Shown: positions 1-12,287 of the stretch, one piece after another
Layout of the letters: the number at the start of each line of letters is the position of its first letter
Numbering within the stretch: position 1 is the first letter of the stretch
Source: Anaeramoeba flamelloides
Taxonomy: Eukaryota; Metamonada; Anaeramoebidae
NCBI GenBank assembly: GCA_027625915.1
Contig: JANTQA010000076.1
Location: forward strand, 1,178,001 to 1,242,000
Direction of reading: 5' to 3'
DNA length: 64,000 bases
Program-made: the position numbers and the translations under genes
Notes under the pieces: model-generated
The model's input: only the letters and a program-made list of their open reading frames with translations
What the model was told of the DNA's origin: nothing
Databases searched by the model: none

Positions 1-974
1 TTTTTTCTACTTTTTGTTTTTTGATTATCTACCCTTTAAATCTTACCCCAAAAACAAGTTTACTGCAAAAGTTTGAATCTATAAATATGATTTATCGGTG
101 CATTTTAACAAATTTCATCAAACTATAGAAATAATAAACCCACACTATCTTTTATTGATTAAAACCAGATTTAAATCTAATGTCAAAGTATTTTATTTAA
201 AATTCTCTTTTAAATTTAAAAATAATTTTGTTTTTTTGTGCTACCAAATGAGGTGTAACAACTATTTTTTATTTTAAGGAATCTTACCAAGTCTAATTTT
301 TGTGTTGATTATAAATATAAATTAAATTATTTGATTATATTCGCATAACATAACACTATTATTAGATCGATGACAGAAAAGCAAATGGGGTTTCTCAATG
401 AATTTTTATTTCAAAAATTTCTAAAATCATGTTTCATTTTTTTGGAAAACAATTTAATTTAATATTAAAACATTACGATTATATTTACTTAAAATCCTTG
501 AAAATGGATCTCTGAAAATCCGAAAATTATTATAAAATATAAATCACTGAACATTTTTTGAAAGGAAAAAAGTAATAATTACTTATTACGATTGCCCATT
601 CCTTCAACTACTTAATTTACATTCCAGTCACCAATTTCTTATCTTTTTATCTTTTTTTTTTATTATGGGATATTAAAAAAAATCATACCTTTTTTCAACA
701 AAAAAAAGGGAGGATACCTTTTGATATCAAAAGGAAAAAATAAATCTCAATAAATCTTACAACTTTTTCCAAACAATACCATTTTTTTATAGTAATTACA
801 ATTTTTTTTCTTTTCTGAAAAAAAAAATAAAATTCTTTTGAATAATTTTTAATGGCTTTTTATTGCACATTCATTGAATAATTTTCCTTTTATTATAAAA
901 CAAAAATATTAATTTTATAAAATCGAAAAAATATTTTTATGATATATAAATTTTTGATAAAAATTGTTTAATAG
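1..974. other. Upstream intron or leader of importin-alpha, no exon seen
   Basis: The next exon begins after a TAATAG acceptor at 971-974, so at least the 3' part of this stretch is intron. I found no reading frame resembling the importin-beta-binding domain or early armadillo repeats. The content is A/T homopolymer with a small inverted repeat around 710-740. Confidence 0.5.
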
Positions 975-3900
975 TTTGAATCAGCATCTGTTTTAGCAAG
1001 CATTGCCAGCGGTACAACTTTACATACTCAATACATCGTTGAATTAGACGTTATTCCAATATTTATAAAATTATTATCAACAAAAAATATTTCTTTGTTA
1101 AATCAAGCAATACTTGCCTTGGGAAATATAGGTATTTTTTTGTTTTTTTCTTTTTTGAATTATATTTTTATTTTGCCTTGAGTTTTAATTTAAATTGTGA
1201 TTGGAATATTTTTTCTTTTCAACTTTTATTTTTAATTCAAAAAAAGAGAAAAAAAACAAAAACTTAAAAATTTTTTTGAATTTACATAAGATGGGTGTTC
1301 CGAAATGACTGGTGAAATACTTATATAAATGCCAATATAAACTATTTTACAGTCAAAGAGGACCAATTGAAATGATTGTAATGCATGTGTTTCTAAAGAG
1401 TTTGAATGGAATGGAAAAAAAAATTTAATTTTGGAAATTCCAAAATTTAAATCATTTTTTCACATTTTTTCACATTTTTGCTCATTGTATTTTTTTTTCT
1501 GGTTTTTTTTTTTTGACAACGGTAATTCATTTACATTTTTTTTTTTATTGCAAGACCAATAGTCCCTTGATAAACATGTTTTTCTAATGTTATTGAAAAA
1601 GTAAAAATGATTGTAGAGAAATACTATTTTTTAGTATTGGGATTTTATTTGATCTTCAATTGTAGATCAAAATGAAAATTGGTGTTTTTTTAAATGTTTG
1701 CCTCAAATTTTCGTTTTTTATTTTTTAAGAAAATATATTGATTGGCATGGTTTACTTCATACTGGATTCAACTATTTTTGATGTGTATTATTCTACTTAT
1801 TTTTTTATTTATTTTTTAAAAGGCCAATTCTAAAAAATAATTGATATTTGAAAAAATTTTTTGTGCAATTTTGAGAGAAACAAAGTTTTATATTCAAAAC
1901 TTGAATTGTTTTAATTTTAACTACTTTATTTGGGGATATTTCTGAACTAAAATTTAAATGTTATGAAAAGAATGAATAATTGTTTCAAGTTAAATTTTTT
2001 AAAATAAAATTTCAATATAAATCAATATTATTCCCCGACAACAATTTTCACAGCTTTTCAGCACTTTATAGATTCAACCCATCTATAAAGTTCTGAATTA
2101 AAACTTAATAAAGTAATCTATTTCATTTGATCTATAGTTGATTAAATATTTAAAACTTTTTATTAAAACAAATTATGGTGGTGATCCAGAGATTTTCTAC
2201 ATGAAAGAAAACACCCACCAACCTATTCAACACTTGGGATGCAAAAATTAAACTTTTCAGAAAGCTTTTACTTTTTTTATTATTTTTCTACTCTCTTTTA
2301 TTTTTTACTTTTATTTTTCTTTTTCTTTGTCCTTGTCTAAAAATAAATTTTTTTTTTCATTTATTAAAAAAAAGATATTCTATGTTATGGCTTGGGTTAT
2401 AATCTTACCTACATTATAATTAGGATAAAAAACACTAAATACAATTTAAGAGTTTCAGTAAAGTGCCTAGGTTTTTTAGAACTCACAAGAATAGAGAAAA
2501 ATCTTTGATTTTACTCAATTCTTTTAAATACTGGGAAACCTAACGGTAAACAAGAGGCAATTTTGTTGAATCACCTCTCTTAAATAATAAAAATAAAAAA
2601 TAAAATTCATTTTTTTTTTTTAAAACTAAACTCTTTTTCAAATAAAAGGGCACAGAAAATTTCAAGAATTATTCATAATTGAATCAAATTAATTGTAGTA
2701 TCATTCTAAAATCGAAGAAACGCTTTAAAACATAAAAAAAATACTCAACCGAATATTTAAAACTCATTAAACAAAACAATAAAATTTAAAATTAAATATT
2801 TTAAAAATTGATGTGTTAACTTTTATTCAAAATGAGAAATCTCGTTTTTGTAAATTGTAAAGAAAAAAAATTATAAAATCAATAAAAACCATTGAACAAA
2901 GTGAATTGGGAAAAAAGTTCTTTACATTTTATTGATAACTCTTTACACGTCAAACTTTTGTTCTTTAAAGTCTCATTTTCAAGATAAAGCCTCAATTAAT
3001 CTGGGTATTTTTTTTGGAATGCTTTTTTTCTTTCTTTTCTTTTTTCTTTGTTTCATGCATCAATCCAATAATGGTCTTTCTTAATTCCTATATCTAGCTC
3101 ATTCAAAATCAAACTTAAACTGTTTCCATTTTTATACTGGCAGATTATTTCCAAATTGAATTCTTCTTATCTTGTTTTTTTCATTTTCCAACTGTTCAAT
3201 ATCCAAAAATAAAAAAAACAAAAAATGAAAAAATGAATAATTAAAATAAAAATCAGCAACAAGTAATTATCCTATTTAGAATCAAATTCAATAATATTGA
3301 TGATTTGAGTGGTGTGCCATTTTGTTTGAAAAGGAGTTTATTTTTACAAAGATTGAGCGTATGAATATTTAATAAATTAATTATTTTCACCTATTTTTGA
3401 TGAAATATAAGTATAAAATTAATAATATTTCTTTATTTCCTCAACGATTTTTAATATTCCTAAAGTGGATATTTTTTATTTAAATTTTAATCATATACTT
3501 TCAAAAACTAAAATAATTTAAATTCTATTTATTAATTTCTGATAAAATACTAAAAAAAAAAAAAACCTTATAATGATAATTTCTTTATAGCTGGCGATTC
3601 AATTGAATATAGAAATGAAATACTTTCGATTGGCATCTTTCCTATACTTTTAGATATTATTACAAATATACAATCAAAAGCTATTCTCGGAAATGCAATT
3701 TGGGCAGTTTGCAATTGTGTTCGAAGGAGACCATCACCCCCACTTTCAATAGTAATAAAAATTCTCATTATTGAATATTTTTCTTTTCTCCCTTCTTTTC
3801 ATTTCTTTATTCATTTAATTCCGATCAAATTTTCTCTATAATTATTATTTATTTATTTTTATAAACATAATTAATTAATCTAATATCATATTAAAAATTC

Positions 3901-4717
3901 TTTATTAACCCCTCAATAGACCCAAGATGCATTTCCAATTTTTAAACAATTAATTCAGAATAACGATCTTGATCTTCAAATTAAAAGCTTTTATGCTTTA
4001 AGTTATCTATCAAACGGCCATTTAGATAATAACCAACTGATCATTGATTTGGAAATTATTCCAATAATTATAAAATATTTACAATCAAATATTACAAAAA
4101 TAATAATCCCATGTATCAGGGTATTAGGAAATATTGCATCTGGGAGCAATGTACAGGCACAAACAATTATTGACGATGGTGCACTTCCAATACTTAAAAA
4201 ATTTCTAGGTAATAAAGAATCAAAAATTAGAAAGGAAACATGTTGGGTTTTATCAAACATTTGTGCAGGAACAAGTAACCAAATCCAAGCTCTGTTAAAT
4301 AACTATTTTCTTGAATTTTTAATTCAAATCGTCAAGCATGATCTTTTCTCTGTTAAAAAGGAAGGTTGTTATGCAATTACTAATCTAATTGAATCAGCCA
4401 ATATTCAGCAAATTGATATCTGTTTTTCAAAAAATATTGTTCCTCCACTGATTAGTTTACTTGGAAATAAAGACCATGATATAATCATAAAGACACTCAA
4501 GGCTTTATTCCGATTATGCACTCTGGGACAACAAGTATATCAAGATAACGAAGAAATTATTGAAATAAACATTTGTGTTGAAAATATCGAAAAAATTGAA
4601 GGAGAAATTATCTTAGAAAAATTAAGTACTTCAATGGATTCTATAATATCAAAAGAAGCAAATAAAATATTAAACAAATTTTTCCAAAAAAAAAATGAAA
4701 TTAATAAACAATTTTAA
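975..4717 (+). CDS. Importin-alpha (karyopherin-alpha), 5' part outside the window
   Basis: This is the adaptor that binds classical nuclear localisation signals and passes cargo to importin-beta. Three exons are visible: 975-1131, 3591-3751 and 3920-4717 (TAA). All introns have GTA donors and TAG acceptors, and the joins are in frame (phase 1, then phase 0). The first join restores the family motif LGNIAGDS. The visible 371 residues are armadillo repeats: SIASGT, then WAVCNCVRRRPSPP (family WTLSNxCRGKxPPP), ALSYLSNG, GNIASG, CWVLSNICAG, and a C-terminal segment with ENIEKIEGE like the family's GLEKIExLQ. Family members are about 530 residues, so the importin-beta-binding domain and the first armadillo repeats lie upstream of position 975. 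The NLS-groove Trp/Asn array is only partly kept: W is retained in two repeats and replaced by Y or V in others. The family assignment is secure; cargo specificity is unknown. Confidence 0.93.
1132..3590 (+). other. Unusually long intron of importin-alpha (2.46 kb)
   Basis: The donor is GTATTT at 1132 and the acceptor TTTATAG ends at 3590. The other introns measured here are 107-252 bp, so this one is about ten times longer. Part of the excess is repeat DNA: 2456-2600 matches the interspersed CCTAACG-tailed family also found near 10.7, 30, 35.3 and 63.7 kb. The rest shows no coding signal. Confidence 0.75.
2456..2600. repeat. Fragment of the CCTAACG interspersed repeat
   Basis: It contains the TCTTTGATTTTACTCAATTC core, followed by CCTAACGG and the CACCTCTCTTAAATAATAAA tail. 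The same order occurs around 35300-35490. It lies inside the importin-alpha intron. Confidence 0.5.
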
Positions 4718-6781
4718 AAATTTTTATAGAACAATTTTCGTTTGAAGTATTTTATTTTATTTTTTTGATTTTTTTTTTCTGTTCAATTCAAAAAAAAAAA
4801 AAAGAATTTAAAAAATAATTATATATTATGTAAAACTGTGTACAGGATATATACATTTCCTTGAAATGGAACAGTTTTTCGCCTAGATATTTTCAATGAT
4901 ACTGACCCAAAATTTTCTTTAATATTTAATTTTTTTTTGATTTCATTATGGCTTATTCGGGTATTTCTTTTCAGAATCTCAACTCTAATCTGAAGTTTAT
5001 TATTTTTCTTATTTCCAAAGAATTACAGTTTGGTTGATTCTTAAAAAAAAATTAATTTTTCCTTTTTTATGCCTATAACCTTGAGTTAAATTGTACTAAT
5101 ATTACAAATACCAAGTATAGTTGTTAGTTATAGTTTTCAAGATCTTTGATTCAGAGATTAAATTAAATTATTTTTGCCAAAAAAAAAAAACGTTTTTTGA
5201 TGTTTTTTTTATTTTTTATTTTTTATTTTACAATTACAAAGCCTCTTTGACCAAGTCCTAAAAGTAATATCTAAGAATTTATTTATTCAATTAATTTTCT
5301 ATTGAGTAATTAATATTTCTATTAATTAACCTTTAAAATTTACTAATTTCATTGTAATTCAATACTACTCTTAATTATAAGATAATATTATGCAACAAAC
5401 TGAAAATAAAATAAAAACGAAAAAACAATTTTGTTTACCTATAAACTCCATTTCACTCAAAGGCGATGAGTATGAAAAGTGAAAAATTCACTTTTTTTAA
5501 AGAATCAGCCATGCAAGATTGTTTAGAAATAAGAAAAAGAATACTATTCTAATCAGAATTGATATTTCTCAACGAAATACCTGAAAAAAATAAAATGTTA
5601 AAACCATTTTTGAGTATTTTTCATTAAAATATTCTAGAGTAAAATTTCTCAATTTCTTTTGATATTGAAATTGTTGACAATCAGATTTTTTTTCTAGTAT
5701 ATATATATCCATTTTAAAAAGAAATTATAAAATCTCACCCTGTTAGAGTTAAATTATCACTTTACAACATTTATTTTTTTTAAATTTTATTTTTTTTGAA
5801 AAAATGAAAAAAAAAAAAAATATTTGAGTAAACAAGAAAAAATAATCAGATCTAAAAAATGAAAAATTATTTTGATCCTAAAATTGAATTTTTATTTTGA
5901 GGAGAATAATGAATTAAACTAATATAATAAGTTCCATTTCATCATTAAAACTTAATCACTTTAACTTGACATGACTTTATATTTTATTTTAATTGTTCTT
6001 ATTAAGGATGTACGTTTTCAAAGAATACCAAATAAACATAACAAATAATATTCTTTCATTTCGATAATGGTTCAGACATTTTAACCAAAGACTAAAATAT
6101 TTATTTTTTTTATATAAAGAATGTTTTTTTTTTAGTTTTAATTTTTTGGAAATTATCAATACACAAAATATAATCTTGTAATTAATAATAGAATTGATTA
6201 ATGGAGAAAATTATTAAATTTTTACAGAGTTATTTGCACTTTTGTAGTAATAACTGACCTAAATGAAAACCTAATTGAATAAATAAATTCTTAGATATTG
6301 CTTTTAGGACTTGGTCAAAGAGGGTTTTTCTGAGTAGAATAAACAAATTAAAACCAAAATAACCATCAAAAAACACTTTATTTTGGCAAAAATCAATTAA
6401 TTCAATCTTTCAGCCAAAGATCGCAAGAACTTTAACCAATATAATAAGAAAACCTTTGTAGGGCATATGAAGAATTTTTTGAGGCCTAGTTGCTAGTTAG
6501 CAAAAAAAAAAAAAAATGAACAAATATGATTGTAATCAATTTTGTATGGTATTGATTCTCAAGAAAGTAATAGAGGACACATCCTCAAGAGTTGTTCATA
6601 TATAATTTTCTAAAGCCATTTCAAGAAATCAGAATCATTAAATAAAAAAGCAAATGGAAAGAAAACGAAACGTTTATTAGAATTTTTTAAGAAAGCAAAT
6701 AAAAAAAAGAATCTCTACTCAAAAATAGAAGTTTTCATAATTTGGACTAACAAAGGATTAAATAAGTGTAAAAAGTTCTTT
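4718..6781. other. Intergenic region between importin-alpha and VDAC
   Basis: The two genes end facing each other. No gene was seen. About 4950-5050 resembles 45890-45980 (shared CTCTAATCTGAA and TTGGTTGATTCTT), and 5111-6450 is a long inverted-repeat element listed separately. Confidence 0.6.
5111..6450. mobile_element. 1.3-kb element with about 180-bp terminal inverted repeats
   Basis: The left arm (about 5111-5300) and right arm (about 6270-6450) are reverse complements. Matching blocks include GATCTTTG, TTTTTGCCAAA, TTTTTTGATG and GACCAAGTCCTAAAAG, with a long match at 5249-5293 against 6273-6318. The interior has no open frame. It looks like a non-autonomous DNA transposon. No target duplication could be fixed. 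Confidence 0.65.
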
Positions 6782-7891
6782 TTAAAGTTTAGTTTTAATT
6801 GATACCCCAAATCCGATATTTTGTGAAGAAAATTTCTTCAGATCTGTCAAATTGAATATGCTGTTGATTGACAAGTTAATATCTTTACAACAATTTCGTT
6901 TTAAGGAGAAACCAATTTTTTTTTTCGTGTTGATAAAGCTGCACAGCTCTGTTCTCTCATCAAATGTGACTCTTGAACCTAATTGGATTTTATTTGATCT
7001 TTGGCCAAATTTAAAGGAATTTAATAAAGAAACACCAACTTTAGGGTGTATTTGCCGATAGAATGAAAAATTGATCTTGTGTTGGACGTATTGATAAGAA
7101 AAATTCAAAAGAGACGATTCGTTCGTTTGGTATTCGGCCAGAAATTGAAAAGTGGTCTTTGGTGTCTTGTAATTGTATTTTATATTTGTTCCCAGCGCAA
7201 AGTCGTCCTTTATTTTGGTCGCTCCTGAGAATTGGAGATCACCAAGAAGAAAATTGGAGCTTGACTGGCATGTCAAATAGTCATTTTTATACTTCAAACT
7301 TGTTAAAAAACTTGTTGGCTGATCTTGTGCTATGGTGAAATAAAAAGAAGAAGTTTTTTTTTTGTTTTTGAAAAGTAAGCAAACATCATGTGAAACAGCT
7401 GTTTTTTAAAAAGTGAGTACTGAAAAGTTTGAAAAAATTGTTGCTCAAACTGATTGGTCCGCTCTTTTAAGCAGTAGTCTGAGTCGCAAAATTGAAAACT
7501 TTTGCAAAGCACTTTTTTGTGGATGGCTGTTAAAAAGAAAAAAAGTTTGTTTATTTGTTATTTTCTATTTTTGATTATTACCATCGATTGTAATATCAAG
7601 CCCTTTTATGATGTTGTTAATTGAAAAACGAATAAAGACTTGATCAAGAGAAGTGTATTTTGTGCTTAAGCTGAACAAATTCTCATCGGAATATCCAGTT
7701 GAGAATGCAGTTAGGAATCTGTCTTTCTTTCTTAATCCAACATTCTTTATTTCTAATTCAAGATCCAACCCAGAAGAGTCTGTTGCAGACAATTTAAGAA
7801 GATTGATTGGCTTGTGTTTTGAATGGATCCTATTCGATTTTTTTCCGATGTCATAAAGAGCTATTGCTTTGAAAAAAGGTAATTTGTTCAT
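6782..7891 (-). CDS. Mitochondrial outer-membrane porin (VDAC-type beta-barrel)
   Basis: VDAC is the general diffusion channel of the mitochondrial outer membrane. There are two exons on the minus strand: 7891-7582 and 7329-6782, with a 252-bp intron (donor GTAATAATC, acceptor CCATAG). The join is phase 1 and reads ITID-AQDQPTSFL. Starting at the ATG at 7891 gives 285 residues, close to the 283 of human VDAC1. A further in-frame ATG at 7927 would add 12 residues unlike the family. The N-terminus has LYDIGKKS, matching the DLGK(S/K)A segment of the pore helix. The rest alternates polar and hydrophobic residues in many short amphipathic strands and ends in a C-terminal strand IGFGVSIKTKL typical of sorted barrels. 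Tom40 shares the Porin_3 fold, but length and N-terminus favour VDAC. It ends tail-to-tail with importin-alpha. Confidence 0.82.
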
Positions 7892-8192
7892 CTCCCAAAA
7901 TAGTAAAAAAAATAAATCGACATCCAATTAATTTTGATGAGTTTAGTGAAAAGCTTGAGAGCGAATATTTTCTAAAGAGGAAAAAAGTGAAATTTTGGTA
8001 TTTTAAATTTTATTTGAGGAAAAATTTCAGTCAGTGTTTCATTTTCGTGGGTTATCTCCTTTTTATTTTTCAATATTTTCGCTTTTACAAAATATAAAAT
8101 TAAAATATTTATGTATTGTTTCGAAGGCTAAAGGCCAAGGAACAATACAACATATATTTTCACAGAGTCCAAGACGAGGGACAATATTGCTA

Positions 8193-9415
8193 CTGTAGTC
8201 AAAATAAAGTGTGTAAAAAAATTTAATGAATGTTTTAAAATAAAAAGTGTGTTTTTTTGTTATCGAAGACCGATACATTAATCAATCAAATAAACTGATA
8301 ACAAACCCTAAAAAACATGGTAATAGTTTCTTAAAGTTGTATTCTTAAAAAAGAAATCCTAAAAAGGAAGGATCAAACTGCAAACTTTATCTCAAAAAAT
8401 AGAGTAAATTTTTAAATTTTACGGATTAGCGTCACCCTAGATTTCTCTATTATCAAAGTATGTTGTAATTGGGTGTAAATGGTATTAGTGCACCATGGTT
8501 CAAATAGCTCTAAAAAATCTATTATAAATCTTATTGCACAATAAATTATTACATTTTTTACTAATGATCACAATTAAAAAATTTCATTTTGAAAAATTTT
8601 TTTTTAATTCCTTTTCCAAATCTAAAAATAAAAACCCAAAATACATTATTCTGGTATTTAATAATTTAGATTTAGAACTTCCAAAAGTAACTATTTTTAG
8701 AATTTTTGAATTTCAAAGATTAACTCAATAATCATCAACATAAAAGCACAAAGACTGATTAGTTTTGTTTTCTTTTGATAAGTCTAATTATAGCATAAAT
8801 ATATTCACATGATTTGAGAAATAATTTGACAAAAAACTTTATTCGTTAATTATTAAATTTTTAAAAAAAAACAAATTTTTTAGTAACTAATATACATTTC
8901 GCCATAAATTTAAGATAGATATTTTATGACTTTGTAGTCTGAATATTGATAATTCAATCATAAAATTTATGGCGAAATGCAGATTTTATTGTGAATTTGC
9001 TGGGTTTTTAACTAATACATGGATCATTTTTAATTGATGAGATCAACAAATATTACTACTTTGCAATCGATTTTTTAGAGAGTTTTGAACCATGTAACAC
9101 TAATTTGATTTGGTCCAATAACAACATACTTTGATCCTAGGCTTCTCCTTGGTAGACGCTAATCCCTTAAATCAATCAAAAAAATCAAAAAAACCAAAAA
9201 GCTTGAGAATCCTCTGGAAAATTTTCAACTATTCCCATTCATAATTTAAATTTTACTGAAAATAACCAGACCTTTACTTTCAAAATTGATTTAAAATTAG
9301 GTATACTATTTGGTAGTCGATTGGATGTTGCCTTGTAACAAGAATAAAAAAAAAAGCACGGATAATATTTTAAAACACTGATTAGAGTCTTTGTGAACAC
9401 ATTATTTTGATTACT
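8193..9415 (+). mobile_element. Tc1/mariner-like MITE copy A, interrupted by another MITE
   Basis: It starts TA-CTGTAGTCAAAATAAAG and ends ACATTATTTTGATTACTTTA. Its two halves align with the uninterrupted copies at 26015-26493 and 33899-34371. Without the inserted 745-bp element plus 3-bp duplication, its length is about 475 bp, the same as the other copies. TA target duplication and CAGT-type ends are typical of Tc1/mariner. Confidence 0.75.
8422..9166. mobile_element. Harbinger-like MITE inserted in the Tc1-like MITE
   Basis: The ends are CGGATTAGCGTC and GACGCTAATCCC, with TTA duplicated at 8419-8421 and 9167-9169. Terminal inverted repeats run about 120 bp (shared ATCAAAGTATGTTGT and CATGGTTCAAA). 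A second, internal inverted repeat centres on about 8935 (TTTCGCCATAAATTT and its complement). The three-base TWA duplication is the PIF/Harbinger signature. There is no transposase frame, so it is non-autonomous. Confidence 0.75.
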
Positions 9416-9599
9416 TTAATATTTATAATTTTTTTTTTTTTTGTAAAAGGGAAAATATTGAAAAATGTTGGGAGATAACTTACTTGTCAACAAAAGAGTG
9501 TCATTTTAAAGACACTTTACTCAATTTATTAATTTTTTTTTTAAAAATAAGGCAAAAAGTACAATACATCTGACATTGTCCTTTTTAGAGGAAAAGGGA

Positions 9600-10060
9600 C
9601 AATAAAAACAATAATTTTACGATTTGAATTTTTTTCGCTTTTTTCATTGATTTTTATTTTGGTAAGCAAAAATAATTTCTGAATTTTTCTGGTTTTTTTG
9701 TTACAAAAGTTTTTTTTTCATTAACTGTAATATTTTCCAATATATACAAGTACCAGTAAACTTGGCAGTATATTTGACGTTTTAAATGACAAAAATTCCC
9801 TTTAATAAACAATTTGAGATGTTTGTGTTTGCATGAATTTGAAAAAAAGGATTTTCAATTTAAATTTGATGTTTCTACTCCAAATCACTTATTTTCTTTT
9901 TTAAATACAATAGAATGTTACTAAATACATCAAATATAAGGTCAAATTCCCTAACCATTGGAACCATATTAGAAAAAGTATCAGATTTAAGGAAAAAATC
10001 ACACTTTTCTCAAAATTAAAAAAAACGAAAAATTCAGAAATTATTTTTTCATGTGTACTT
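9600..10060. repeat. Possible inverted-repeat element
   Basis: AAATAATTTCTGAATTTTTC near 9670-9690 is repeated in reverse complement near 10022-10045, with weaker flanking similarity. The interval is missing from the corresponding place at 34375-34390, which fits an insertion. Boundaries are not fixed. Confidence 0.35.
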
Positions 10061-10324
10061 AGTTGACGATAACATCAAATAAAATAGTTGATATTTTGGC
10101 CAAGTCAATAAATTATAACAAGATCAGAGGAATATTCATTTTTAATTGATTTTTGAAATCATTCTTTTTTGTTCGATAAATACTGATTACAATATTTTTA
10201 AATAATTTTGTATCGACTTGAAAAAAATACCTGAATTGAAAAAAATCCCCTAGAAGATTTTTTTATTTCTTAATATTTGTAAAACTTTTGTGTAATTGAT
10301 TAATAATTTCTTTTTTGATTCAAT

Positions 10325-11365
10325 TTATGTTTTATCAATAAAAAAGTCACAATATTTTTAAAAATTAATATACATTCCCCAAAGATAATCTATAAAACCG
10401 AATCAAAAATAGACCAAGCAAGAATTTTAATCGATAAAAGAAGTTATAAACACAAAAAAGAATGTAGAAAATTTTTCGGTTTTGAACATATATCAAAAAA
10501 TTTAAACTTTTCAAAAAAATATTATGAAAATATAGATTGGGAAATAAAAAACTTAAAATTATTATACTAAAAAGAAATCAATTTAGAGAAAATTTGTTAA
10601 TAAATTGTTCTGGGTGGAAAGGCCAAGAATACTGAAAAATTATTCATTATAATAACAATATAAATGACGTGTTTTGTTGTAGAGTACTGTAGAGTGTGGT
10701 AAAGTGTCTATGTTTTTTTGAATTATATAAATGAAAAGAAAATTCATGAAATAAATTTTTATTTCTTGAATTAATAAAAACTAATGGAGCTCATCTTAGG
10801 ATTTTCTGTTTTATTTGTGAAGTGTTCTAGGTTTTTTGAGGTTTTCAATTTTATTAGTGAAGTGTTCTAGGTTTATTTCAAAAAGTAAAAAAAACATAAC
10901 TAAAATCTATTGATTTTCCAAATAAATAGAAAACTCAAAAAAACCTAATGGAAATCTATTGATTTTCCAAATAAAGACAAAACTCAAAAAAAAAAACCTA
11001 ACGAAAATATATTGATTTTCACAATAAAACAGAAAACCCAAAAAAAACTTAACCACGCTTTTTCAGAATTCAAAAGAATACAGTCAGTTTCACTTTTAAG
11101 GCACAAACTTTCAACGAAATTTAAGGCACAAAAAAATCTCAAATTAAGGTACAAAATTTTGAATTTTATTTTTTACAATTTATTTTTACTAGAATTTGAA
11201 TTTTGAGCCTTAATTTGAGATTTTTATTATGCCTTAAATTTCGTTGAAAGTTTGTGCCTTAAAAGTGTAACTGACTGTAAGGGCGTTTTTTTTTTTAATT
11301 TAAGAAATAAACAGAAAATTAAATAAATTTTCTATTTCTTTCTTAAATTATAAAAAACCTAACGA
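10325..11365 (+). mobile_element. Unclassified interspersed element with a coding remnant, copy A
   Basis: From about 10340 a plus-strand reading shares protein-level similarity with 34985-35190: FEHxS, ENIxWE, NQFREN and a terminal SGWKGQEY. Downstream comes a tail with GTAGAGT units, several direct repeats of GAAGTGTTCTAGGTTTTTT, and CCTAACG. The 197-bp MITE at 11081-11277 is inserted in the tail. The coding part is broken and I do not recognise its family. Relatives of the tail lie at 2456, 29715, 35215 and 63590. Confidence 0.5.
11081..11277. mobile_element. 197-bp Tc1/mariner-like foldback MITE
   Basis: It begins CAGTCAGTTTCACTTTTAAG and ends with the inverted complement, flanked by TA at 11079-11080 and 11278-11279. 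Its two halves fold back on each other over about 80 bp. A second copy of exactly the same length is at 36296-36492. A small open frame across it is a by-product. Confidence 0.9.
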
Positions 11366-12287
11366 CATCCATCTTCATAAAAAAGCCAAAAATCTGGATC
11401 AATGAATTAATCCAAACTAAAAAAAAAAAAAAATCAATATCTGTCATTATTTATAGGAATTTGAGAATATATGTAATAAATTTTTCTTTATTGGGGTTTT
11501 TTAAATATTACTCTACCAAGAATTATTATAATTCTCATTTTCAAAACAATGAACCAAATTGCGTGGTTATTTTAAGTTGAAGTGGTTAGGATCTCAAAGA
11601 AAAAAAAATAACTAAAAATAACGAATATGAATATCCCTTGAAAATTAATTATTTTTTGTCATTTTTTATATCAAAAATTTTAAAAAAAATATAATAATAA
11701 CTGAGTAAATAAGAATTTTTCGTTGTTTATACTCTTATTGTTTGAAAAAAAATAAAATTGCCTCATATGTAAGAGATCTTTAAATTTAATAAATATTCAT
11801 TGACTGTTATAAAAAATCATTTTTTTCGAATCTTCAAAGATTCAGTATTTGGTTTATTTTTATTTTATTTTTAAAAGAATATTAAATTTCAAGGTTATTT
11901 ATTTATATGGACTTTCAGAAATTACTAAAAGCGAGATCCTTTTAAAAAAAAACTTTTGATAAAATATTTCTATTTCTATTTTTAATTGTAAAACCCAAAT
12001 AAAATGGATCACAATCTTTTTCCTGAAAATTAATACTGAAAAATGAACTCTTATAAAAATGTTAAATCATTTGCCTAAAGTTGATATCTGAGTTGGTCTA
12101 AAGGGGTTTATTATAACCTTGTCTTAATAAGTTATTAGTAATTTTGTAAAAAAGAATAAATAACCTATTATCCCTCAAGGTGTATAATCAATGAAAAATG
12201 GATCAAGGATTATCTTGTATTAGATGTGTAAGCTCATTTTATTTTAGTTCTTCGTTGATGATCTTGACTAGGGTATTGGTTTTAATA

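Noticed and set aside
7330-7512. 60-codon minus-strand frame between the VDAC exons
   Set aside because: It lies inside the intron defined by the in-frame join of 7582 and 7329, and has no barrel-like sequence.
8063-8278. 71-codon minus-strand frame
   Set aside because: It overlaps the start of the Tc1-like MITE and resembles nothing known.
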